Source of the DNA: Varroa destructor
Lineage: Eukaryota > Arthropoda > Arachnida > Mesostigmata > Varroidae
DNA length: 64,000 nt
NCBI RefSeq assembly: GCF_002443255.2
Contig: NW_019211458.1
Coordinates: 19,547,509-19,611,508, forward strand
Direction of reading: 5' to 3'
Shown in pieces: positions 51,201 through 61,700 of the stretch. The position numbers were made by a program, and so were the translations under genes. Positions within the stretch are counted from its first letter, which is position 1. The number at the start of each line of letters is the position of its first letter. A model generated the notes under the pieces. It was not told the origin of the DNA. It made no database searches and was given only the letters and a program-made list of their open reading frames with translations.

Positions 51201-51700
51201 TATTTTTACTCTACTACGACAAGGCATTATCGATATAAAGGCATAAAAATTCTGTCTCTTCTCTTAGGCCTACGAGAGAATACTTAATGCATCGGCCGGG
51301 AATAGAAGCTGATCAACTTCTTGAAAAACAACTCCCAGTCCTGCGAGCCGTTTTTATAAGAGAGACAGACCTTCGTTATTAGCCGTATAGAACTGCTCAA
51401 TACTACTTAATTAGCCAGAAGATGTCTTGCTAAGTCTTCCTCCCACCGATATATTTGAAATCGACCAATTTTGAACAAACCTAAATAGGCTATGTTGACG
51501 ATAACGAGAATCCGAGAGGATGCACTAATTCTCAACTGATTTCGGCTAAATGATCTGGATGAAACGTTCATCTTTGGCGCACCTTGCTTAACCCTATACA
51601 ACGCTACTGTGATTTCTAATCAAGGAATTCTTTCACAAGTCCTACCCCTTTATCGGATATACAGAACGTTTACAAACGATATGGCATCACATCTTGTCTT
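45300..51700. other. Anonymous sequence
   Basis: Short unrecognised frames only. 46.3-47.1 kb is GC-richer, and 47.6-48.1 and 48.6-49.3 kb lack frames above 60 codons. I saw no RNA gene. Confidence 0.6.
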
Positions 51701-51727
51701 CGTGATAATTTAGTGGACAGCGTATTT

Positions 51728-51797
51728 GCTTGCTAATCTTAGGGACACGTTGCGGTCTGGGTTAAAGCCCGGGCTTAGACAGACTTGGTTTCGTTCT
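51728..51797 (+). repeat. tRNA-like repeat, family B copy 2
   Basis: Shares TTAGGGACACGT (51739-51750) and flanking positions with the 10.6 kb locus, including TAGACA downstream. The B-box position reads GGTTAAAGCCC, a decayed form. The similarity also shows on the minus strand as matching peptide-like strings, which come from the shared DNA and not from coding. Confidence 0.22.
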
Positions 51798-52379
51798 GGA
51801 AGCCAGCCGTCTGATAGAATACCTAATGGCGATACCAGGCGTAAAACTCGAAACATAGAGGCATCACGTCTTTGTACCATCTGTCGTAACTGATTGCGAT
51901 TGTCGAGACAGCCGATAACATTATAAGTGAATGCCACTCTCGCAGCTTCCCGCAACTACACCCAAACCGTTTTCATCAAATATGGGCTATATTCCGGAGA
52001 TAACGTAGGCATATCCGAATATATCGCGAAATTAGCGCTTAAAGGATTACGCTTCGTGAAGAGCTTACCTCATTAACGAAGGTATCTGAGGAATTTCTAC
52101 ATATCTATTGCTCTGTTCCAAGCTATTTTCAACCTTTGCTCACATATGCGCATGCATCTGTTCCACAGATAATACAACAGCCCTGTGTTACAGCGGTAAT
52201 ACACAAATCTTCTAATGCATCCGACAAAGAGCCGATGGTGGCCTTTCCTTTCTTTGCCAAAAAAGCTCTTCGCTCACTAATGTCTTCTTCTGGTTGCATC
52301 GCCGTATCCTATGGGCGAGCGGTTGTCAGTAGACCCTCTTCGTACAGCTCCTAATCCGACCCCGTTTGACATCACGTTA

Positions 52380-53300
52380 GGACGTCGAGTTTTTTCGTCT
52401 TCATCTTGAGCTTGCTGCAGGCTGCAAGGCCTAGTTGGCCCGCTCGCTTGCCCGTTCGTCCGATTAGATTTCTCCTATTTCCGCCTGGACCAACCTCCTA
52501 CTACCTCTGCCGCCACTATTACTACTTTGGGCGACGAGCTGGTTCAGCTTAGGCCAGACGTGGGAGCGCGACTGGCGGGGGCAGAGGAAGGGATTGGGTC
52601 TAGGCTCGGCGAGGACAGCAGGTCCAATTTCGGTAGCTCTTCATCGTCAGCCCGATCGTTCGATAGACTTCCGCAGTTTAACTAAGATCCTCTTTCCGTA
52701 GCGCAAACCCAGCGGCTGCTACTGCCAACTCCCATCTACTCCCCTTGACCGGAGGCTTTTTCCGACACCCAAGGGGAACTACTACTGCTGCCTGAACCCA
52801 ACAGACGACACCACAAGACTTAGACCGACCCGACCCACCCTAACCCGCACCCACTGGCGCAGTTTTCTCTCGCTGGCCCATTCCTTTAACCATCTCCCTT
52901 GCACAGATAGCGGTGATATCGTTCGCTGCTGCTACTACTGCTACTGGTTCGCTGGCCTTTCCTTAGCTATAGTGTCCCTTGGATCTTCTACCAAAGCAAG
53001 CAAGCTCCGCTGCTGGACGTTATAGGCAACGAAGCAAGTGGCAGATACCACATCCTTACGCGGTCGGGACGCCCCGTCTATCCAACACTGCACATAGCCT
53101 ATACCCTACACATTGCTCCTGCCACCGCTACGATACCCCTTGATGTCCCAGGCCCCTTGCAAACCTCCTGATGTGGTTCTCTTATGGCGCATATCGAGTC
53201 ACTTCGCTTTGTCTGTGTACTCATCTATATAAGGCGCTCCTAGGCTAGCGGGCCAGGCAAGCCGTACCTCTACGCATGTAAATATACACGCACACACGCG
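52380..53300. other. GC-rich island without long ATG-led frames
   Basis: About 0.9 kb that is visibly richer in G and C than its flanks, with CCCGACCCACCC-type strings. A C/T-rich acceptor-like site ends at about 52909. It holds the candidate exon at 52421-52685. It could be a promoter or 5-prime UTR region. I saw no convincing TATA or initiator element. Confidence 0.35.
52421..52685 (+). CDS. Candidate exon in GC-rich island
   Basis: A long T/C-rich stretch ends in TTGCTGCAG at 52420, a good acceptor. The frame then stays open for 87 codons to a TAA at 52683-52685. It has no early ATG. The peptide is proline/threonine-rich at first (QPPTTSAATITTLGDE), then glycine/arginine/acidic, then a serine run. 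It looks like disordered protein; no domain is recognised. A terminal coding exon is one reading. The GC-rich island may instead be a promoter or 5-prime UTR, and open frames are commoner in GC-rich DNA. Confidence 0.22.
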
Positions 53301-53563
53301 TTTATATCAGAGATCTTCATACGTTTGCTTGTCGTAACAGTCTCGGAAGTCGCCGCAGTAGCTGTGGTTATGAACCGTCTTCGTTGCCATCATCCACCGC
53401 AACGAACCTTACGCATATACTCGTAGACTCATGTCTACAAAGCCTTGGCAAAGCTGAACAGTGTTCAGCGGCCGCGAATAGTGGCTGATAGACGATAGGC
53501 TGTTGGTAGGCAAATCCTGATTACTAAAAGCCGTGAGTTTGCTCACATCCGGATCCGTAGCAG

Positions 53564-53613
<50 letters not shown>

Positions 53614-53614
53614 G
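53564..53614. repeat. (TA)n tract forming a perfect palindrome
   Basis: An interrupted TA tract with a G at 53581 and a C at 53600 placed symmetrically. The 36 bases around its centre are self-complementary, and it can extrude as a cruciform or hairpin. Confidence 0.95.
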
Positions 53615-53619
53615 TATGT

Positions 53620-56600
53620 GCAAGTCACTAAGTGTGCGTGGATCTGTCTTCTCATCGTTTGTCTACGGGCCTGTCGGCGAACAAAAAATGCCTGATAGCA
53701 ACGACGACGACGAACCTGCATCACTAGCGTAATACGCATAGTCAATTTCCAGATAGCATTGCAGGCTAAGGAAGAGGGGACTGCAATCAGTCAAGAAGTG
53801 ACGAGGCTTCGTATTGCCAGTGGCAGTTTTCATGGTGGCTCCATTTATGTTTTTTGTGCAACCATCTAATGAGAGAATGTGTCAGTGCCTACTTTGCCGT
53901 GCTTCGGTGTCCACTTTGATGTTGACGTTCGTATGCCGTTAGCGCAGCACCAGCGCAGGTATTGACGCACAAACAGAATGCGGCAAAAAAACCTGAGTCG
54001 ACCCTGGGAGTAGATCATTCGAACGCAGGAAGAGCCGCTGTCATTGACGTAGTTGCCAGTAGGACAACAGTAACCCAAGCAACATTTGTCATGTCATCAT
54101 CGACTTTATCGTCGTTGGTCTGTTCGTGGTTAACGTACAATTAATGGAGGAGAGTAGCAGCATTTACTTTGCTTACGTGTCCAGTTTCCGCGGGGGGTTT
54201 ACAGCTTGCTGTAGTCGAAGGGCGCTACTGTTTCGAGAAGAACGGGCGTTTCCGATGCACTGTCGTTAAGCAATGATCTAGCAGAAACGACAAATAGCCG
54301 CGTCTTGTGCAGGCCGTCGCCTAGAAAAGCGGCATGGCGACCAACAGTATATAATAATGCGGTTTAAATTCGTGGCTAGTGAACACGTAAATAAAAGGGA
54401 CGTGCTGGGAGAAGCTGAGAAACAGTTATGCAGTTCTGCAACATCGGCTTCGACGTCAACCAGTATCGCTTTTGCCGGTATTTTATTGTACGGCTGGGAT
54501 TATACACATGTCTTGTTGCAATCATTGTTGTTGGAGCATAGTCGGGCGTGGAGATGGATAAGAGGACGAATAGTGGGAAAGCGGAAGGGGAAGAAGTGCA
54601 GGGGTAGTATGTTTATGGTATCGGCGATGCGATAGCACCTTCGTAAAGGCTGGTTGATTAGCGTACTCAAATTAGCTGCCCAAGCCCAATTTCAATGCAC
54701 GCCTTCTCTTTTTCGAGATGTTCAACCCACTGTTGGACCACGCTGTCCCAGCGATATACTGCATTGGTAGCCTATTTCAAAAGTTCACTGCTAGTCTTTG
54801 TGTACGCGCAGCTTGTACAGTAAAGCTACACGCTATAACGAGCATTATATATACGCATATATAAATGATTCTAGTAACGCCTGTGTTGACGGTGTTGCAG
54901 GAGGCACGGCGATTACTTTTTGAATTACAGAGACAATCGTAGTTGAAGTTGCTATCGTCGTGCACAATGTAGGTGTAATGGTACAGTATATACAGCAGCA
55001 GCATTAGATGCACGATGTGTGGGGAGGCGAGATCCGAGCTGGATATGGAAGTTAGGAATCGTACTGTAACAACTTACACGGCGACTTCCCGCTTTTCAGT
55101 CAGTAATCAAAATGAACTGCCCCGAAAATGGGCCAAACTTTTAAACTAACGGCTGCTTCTACTACTGGAGTCATCTGCACAATGTGCGTAAGGCGTTCAA
55201 CAAGCCAGTAGAAATCCTGACTGTGTGCCACGTGCCATCCACTATGAAGCCATCGTGTTTCGGCAAGGCAGGCCAGTCTCCATTGCTCTAAGCCGCTCTG
55301 TTTTATCTAATAATACTCGGATATTCTCCATTTAGCAATGAAAAGTAGCAGCTATACATTTGACTGTTTAATGCTGTACATGTGTGTACTTTTTCCTATT
55401 TAATAACTGATGCCTAGCATAAAGTTATGCCTGTAACCCGTATTTAACGACATGCCTTCTTTCGCATGGAAACGAGGTTCTGTGTAGAGAGAAAATGAAT
55501 TCATTATTACCACGGGGTCACTGTAGATATATGTATTTAGCTGCGTATAATAAGATATTATGATAGAGCTGAACCAGACCATACACCCGAGCGATGCTCT
55601 GCTGTGATTATCTTTACTATTTTCAATAAAACGGCCATGAGAATTAGGACTAACAAAATGCTACAGCTTTTCTACGTGTCTCAAAGTCATATTACTGATT
55701 TGCATCTAGAACGTTCTTTTGAATTGATCGAGCGTTTACCTTCGAGCAAAAAGTTGCGAATGCGGTGTGAAAAAAAGCGCGCGAGCGTGCACTGGACAGA
55801 AAAGTCTCTAATGCAGAGTACATGACTGTGTACATTGCCATTCTGTGGCTGTCTCGTCCGCCTCTCTCACTTTGTTTGTGCTAGTCGTATTGTCTAGCCC
55901 CTAGGCCATCGTCGTCTGCGGCAGCGCTGAAATCAAGCGGTACATCATAATTAGCAGATTATATTTAATGAAGCTTAAAGACGGCTGCTCAGTGGGACCG
56001 AAGTGTAGGCTGACGCTGAACGACATGACGGCCAGGCGTCTTCGGTGTTGCAGGCGTGGTCTAAAACCTGCCACGTTTGTAGATTGGGCCTAAGCACTTC
56101 CCATGTTAGAGCCACGGCTATCATTTTGAATGAAGTGTCCGTGGGAGAGAGCTTCTGCGAATTCATCCTAAAGAAGAGACACCTGAAAAGTTGAAGGAAG
56201 AATCGAGATCTGAATTTCCAGAGAGAAACAGGTTGGGTGTCGCTGGACGTCGAAAGCCACAGATCTTACTGAGTTTGGCGTCTTCGCATCAACCGTGAGA
56301 CTTCCAAGTGTGGCCGCCCTCGGAGTATTGAAATTAGCGGAATGCAGGAACAAAGGAAGGGGGTCGCAAATACTGGTGACTGTATAAGGACGAAATACAG
56401 AGAGGATTATTTTTAATGAGTTTGTGATTTCGCCCTCTTAGAAGAATTAGTAGAATAGGAAGTAACGTGGTAGCTTTGTTTTGCGACGCGCTCGATAGCA
56501 CTCCGGAGCATCGTTTCAAAGACTTGCAGGGGTAGTGTTAACGCAATGTGATTGGAAGGGAAGAAATTGCGGCTTTTTGCGCCCTTTTTCCGTCTCCTTC

Positions 56601-58200
56601 AAGTTTTTCTCCAAAGGTCGAAGTATATCCACTTTCTCGGCACAGAACTTGGACCCCTAACATATTTCTAACTTGGTAGGCAAACACCTTACCACTGCAG
56701 CATCAGGTATGCAGATAAACGGCATAATTAACCCCGCGAGCTCAAGAGAAAACTGATAACAATGTCCAAATATCCATAGGATAAGGTAGAGACTTGTCAC
56801 ATTAGATACGTAAGAGCACTGTCAATGTTGGGTCTTTCGGTGTATGTTCGTCATCATCCACTGTCAAATATTTTGTCACGTTGTACATGCTGTCAGGAAA
56901 TGGCTACATTCGTTGAGAGGGGTACCTATTTTTGCGTCTCCAAGGCATAGAAAAAGCATAAACCAGCTATTGTCAGAATAAGTTTTCTCTCTCTTGACAG
57001 TATCATCCTCATGCCTCTAGCAAGGAATCGTGGACGTCACTTTCATTGCATCGGGTTTTGCTGTTTCTGCCGATAAAGTCCCTGTGCCTAAGCGTGACCG
57101 GGTTCGACAGGCGGTTGTATACGCTAAGCTGCCGGTACGTCCGTTATGTCGCAACAAAACACACGTCATGTCACGAAATAGAGCTCTGTGCAGTTGTGCT
57201 CAATTAAACAGCTCGTGCATATACATAGGCGCACACACGAACAGAAACACGTGCAACGGCAATGACAATAAGAATGTCTTCGTCGTTGAACAGCTAGCCA
57301 TTAGCCTAGGGGAATAGAGTACTGAGTAGCAGAAAATAAGCCAAAGATGAAAAAGAAAGATTAGATAAACAGACAGAGTTAAAAAGTCAAGCCACTCAAG
57401 GACCGATCTAGGAGAAGCGACAACTACGCCCATTCAAGGATAACGACCAGGTAGGAAACAATAAAGGGTACGACAGGAAACCTGGTAGACTTCAATACTG
57501 TTGCGATGGGATCCCCGAGTTTCCAGGCCCTACGTAAACACTCTGAAGTTCCGCCCTACAAAGGAACAAGAAGATGAGGAGGTCGTATCAAAGAGTAAAT
57601 GACAGACGACAGAAGACCACTAAGCGCATTAAGTGGAGGTGAACAAGCATAAGCAGAAGTGGATAGGGAATGCACTACGGCAAACAAGCATACCCGTAAG
57701 GGGCTAATGCGGCCAGGGCAGATAAAAGTACGACGACGGGGACGGCCAATGGCGAGCGGTGGCAGGAGCTAAAATGCAGCAGCAGTAGCAACAGTTGTCA
57801 AACGCTGGCTGCTTCGAAGAAGTGCACTAGAAAGTGATGTGAAAGAAGGATTACAGTAGGCGTTCCCATCAAATAGAGGGCGACTGTGACATACGGACCC
57901 ATTATGCCAATCAATATCAGCCATTTGAATAGACCTACTACCGTTTTCGATACAAGGCGCCAAGCTAGACGCTACTGCGACGCACGCAACACGGGTTCGC
58001 TTGGAGGATGCAATAGAGACTTATGTGGTGAGGATGAAACGGAGTACGAACGTGTTGGGTTCCTCTCAGCAGCGGAAGTAATAAGGACGAGAAACCCAAG
58101 AAAAAGAGAGAAGCCATATTCTTACGGAAAGAGAACGGAGGCCATAAGGTTTTTTTCGTATTCATTTCGTGTATCGACAGGCTAAAAAATATATATACAT
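53620..58200. other. Anonymous sequence apart from one tRNA-like remnant
   Basis: Short frames without motifs. The tRNA-like sequence at 56.64-56.70 kb is the only structured element noticed. Confidence 0.55.
56637..56702 (-). repeat. tRNA-like sequence, probable SINE remnant
   Basis: On the minus strand TGCAGTGGTAAGG (56699-56687) resembles an A box and D-arm. It is followed by TTTGCCTACCAAG, then GGGTCCAAGTTC (56656-56645) as a diverged B box at tRNA-like spacing. No closed acceptor stem is visible. The AAAAA- and GGAG-rich sequence downstream might be the body of a SINE. Confidence 0.3.
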
Positions 58201-58210
58201 AGAGAAGTAG

Positions 58211-58486
58211 TCACCTATTAAGCATGCTCTCCAATAATAAGATACAATTGAAGTACGTCAGCGTTACCTCGTAGCTTTGCACGAGCTCTGGAACTGATCC
58301 TTCCTTAAAAATGCATTCATTGACAGAGTTGTTGGAAATTACCAAATATTTCTGTCCAGTTGGTCGATGTAAGTATCCGAAATTTTTATTTAACATCTTT
58401 TTTCCAAGTCCGTTGAGAGAATCTGACTCTTCGAGACAGGCATTGACGCGAAATCCATTTTGGCTATGGTTTTCGCCTGTAATAAA
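58211..58486 (-). pseudogene. Coding-like fragment, frame 2
   Basis: This frame stays open for 91 codons, following an in-frame TGA at 58489-58487, and overlaps frame 1 by about 97 bases. A TTATTACAG acceptor-like site lies at its start and a GAG|GTAACG donor-like site near 58273. The peptide includes NFGYLHRPTGQKYLVISNN and two widely spaced cysteines. Read after frame 1 it would continue the protein past a single frameshift. The antisense strand is also open for 91 codons, which lowers confidence. Confidence 0.22.
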
Positions 58487-58569
58487 TCAGCTCCGAGAAT
58501 TTCTTCATCGGTTTCAAACGGTTTCTGTTCCGAAACAAAGTACCAATAACCACGGTTTTTCCTATATTT
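58390..58569 (-). pseudogene. Coding-like fragment, frame 1
   Basis: An open frame of 59 codons runs from just after an in-frame TAG (58572-58570) to a TAA at 58392-58390. An AATAAA-like string overlaps the stop. The peptide is balanced and acidic in the middle (FETDEEILGADLLQA). It could be a terminal exon, since the upstream TAG also serves as a possible splice AG, or one piece of a frameshifted remnant with the adjacent frame. The family is not recognised. Confidence 0.22.
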
Positions 58570-58718
58570 CTATAGTTTGCCGCTGACCGAACTTGAAAGT
58601 TGTAGCGGCATAGGAAAATCGTTTAACTGTCTTCTGTTCAAAATGTAATTAAGAAGACAACACCAAACGGAAACAGCACTGCGGTAAAAGTAATCAAAGA
58701 TCCATAATCAAAATAGTG

Positions 58719-58737
58719 ATAATAAGTGACTTATTAT
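58719..58737. repeat. 9-bp inverted repeat with one-base centre
   Basis: ATAATAAGT and ACTTATTAT around a central G, in AT-rich DNA about 150 bases beyond the minus-strand coding-like fragment. Confidence 0.75.
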
Positions 58738-58739
58738 TA

Positions 58740-61700
58740 ATACTTATACTATGATCACTGTTATTATTAAACTTGAATGTTTCTTTCAAATGGCTGAGGT
58801 GTTCCATTTTTGATTTCTCGACATATTCAATAGTCATTTTGCGAGAAATCATTCTCACCCTACCCTGCATACGATAATATCATGAACGCTAGCAAAAACT
58901 AAGGCAATCTATCGTAAAATCCTGAGCCCACTCGACATAGAGTGTTTGTCATGTTGATCGTCTACTATCCTTAGCCTAAGCAAAATGAACTGGCAGGCGT
59001 GACATCAACAGACATCAGGATATTACGCACACAGACACGCATGGCCAACAACGTTACGTATACATTACGTTAACTATCACGTGAAACTCCAATATTACTT
59101 GGGTATATACATGCTTGCATATGGGTCTGTAGGTAACGGACCCACAAACCAGTATTCGTAGATGGCAGGTTGACCCTCTTCCGCAAGTTCATCCTTTCTT
59201 CCTGTGAGGTAACGCAACACCACTAATCATCCATCAGCACGTCGACAACATCAACGGTGAGGGACAGCAAGAAGACATCGCGCTTCAGTTCCGTGTGTGT
59301 TGTATTCTTTATCTTAATTATGAGCGCCTTTAGTGATACTATTAGAATTAATCAGAAATAAAGGCCAGAGGTGGGGTGTAGGGGGCGAGTAGGGGTGCGG
59401 GCTGGTGCAGCCGCAGTGGATGATCTAAGCAACAGAGGCAGCAGGGACGAGTTGCCGCTGAATAATAGTTGCTGTTACAGTGTCGCGATCGTATAAAAAG
59501 CGCTCGGCCCAATATTGGAAGGGCAACCACGCGTCCTGGCCCCTTTTAACATAAACTGCCCTGTCGGTCGCAGCACCAGTCAGTTACCGGTTGCCTTTGA
59601 AGCGTAGAATTCTGGCGATGTGTACAAACCAGTACACCTACTTGCTGCTGCGGGTGCACACTTTGCGTCGTGAACCTTACCTAATGAGCCATCGGCATAC
59701 AGCTTAACTTGAACCGAACTGATATAGAAAACTAAAAAGGACATATATTTCAAATTGTTGCTATGAGCTCCAATTAAATCACTCTAAGTGAGTAGTGATG
59801 ACTACCGCAGTTCAAACCATTGCTATTCATCCATGTGTAAGCACAGTGATCGCTGCCTATTGAAAAAAGAGCTATCCATGTAGACTTCAATACAAGTAAC
59901 TTTAATTTTCTACTGCATCCGATATTGGTTTGTTTTCGCAAACCTGCCCAATGTTTCCAACAGAAAATTGAAAACGTTAAAACTATTATGCTGAAATCTG
60001 TAATAGTCAAGGTAGAAAGTGTACTATTATGAATTGGGTAAACGCGTCAATTTCTACCAATTTGTTCACCAACTTTATCCCTGGCTGTATTTTCCCGAAC
60101 CATGATTAAACTAACAAGGGCTGTGCCGCCCACTAAAAGGATCAGGAGTTCGCCACTGTGGACCTATTTATTCGCGTCGCTGTTGAACTCTTACAGTAAA
60201 CCACGGCCGGAGTTTTGGCGACCTCTAAGACGAAGCCTTCTGCATAAATAATCTAGCCAAGGCAAACAATTTAGCTGGGATTAGACCCGAGTTGACGAGA
60301 ACCCCGAGGGATTGGAGGCTACAATCGGACTTGGCGTCCCGCCTATAACCAAATGATAGGAACTGGTAGGAAATTTTCGATTGCTGTTTTGTGCCTTTCA
60401 ACTCAGTAGCAATAATAATATCACTAACGTTAAATAATATAATGATGATATAGATTCAAGTTTTTCCTAATTCTTCGCTTACCTATAGGGCGATCTGATA
60501 TCGTAACACACGCAATTATTTACCATTGTAATAGATAGACAACTGCTGATTATAGTCTAGAACTCGTCAGTTTCCTCTTGCTGCTCTAACTTAAGTGGAT
60601 GAAAAATGTTTACATTATAATTTATTATATCCTATAAGCTTACTTAGTTACTTCTAGATCCCCATGTAAACTGGTGGACTGGCAATTATTATTCACGTTA
60701 CCGACACTGTTGCTGGTATTGCGGCTCCTATGGAAAAGCGGAAGCCACCGTGGCAGTAACAAAACAATGCCTTCATTACGGCGAATAGGTCAAGGAAGCT
60801 ATGCGTGCCTGTGTCAAAAGCCGCTTTAGAATCGTTCACCCGGAAGTGGGAAATTAAAACCGGAAGCATTTCTATGAACAATCAACGACGCCACGCAGAA
60901 CGAAACCGAAGTCGTTCATTGCCAACCATCGGACCAGTATGTGCATGACCGTCTGTAGATGCCGCGCTGCACTACACGTTGTTACTACTTCGTGCCGTGG
61001 CTGTAACGTGGTTCCGCAGTGGTAGCCGGTCGTGGTGGTAAATCCTTGAACGCTGGCTAGGCCGTGCATCCGGAGGGTAAAGTGCTGCGTTAGCCATTGA
61101 AGAAATTCACTAAGTGACCCAGTAAGCCACGAAGGGAGGTTTCTCTTTTGTCATATCCAGCCAGCGTTAACAACTGTGAACGATGGAGCTCCGAAGCGTC
61201 CAGAGTAACGACGGCAATGAATGGAGCAAAGGGGCCAAGCATTCAGGCCATGCTATAACTTCTGCCCTCCATGTCAACTGTCCCTCAGAGCTCATCCACT
61301 GTTCTCGCACCGCCTCTCACCGCCCATCCCCTTACACCGTCCTCTCATGTGTCGTTAACACTAAGCTACCACATAAACGCTACTATCGCTTGTACTTCTA
61401 CCAGCTGTGGTACTATAAGGCTTCGGCAGCTGAAGGACTGTCCCTAGCCGCTATGGCACTGGTGGAACCCGACGGCAACAAAACAGGATCAGGGAACCAC
61501 AACTGGTGAAATAGTGAGGAACGCTAAACCACCTTATCTAGGCAAGCGTTGTAGTTCATTATATACGCTAGCCGCTACGACCTCTTGCGAGGACAATTCT
61601 GGTCGTGGCAGAGGGTAAGGGGGAAACGTTGTCGGCGAAGTTGTGTGCGTTTATGAGTGTGCGGCTCTGTAACCGTCTGTGGACCTTGCGATCAAGAAGG

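Noticed and set aside
57085..57105. GGGTTCGACAGG, B-box-like
   Set aside because: Ends with AGG in place of the required CC and has no A box at a suitable distance.
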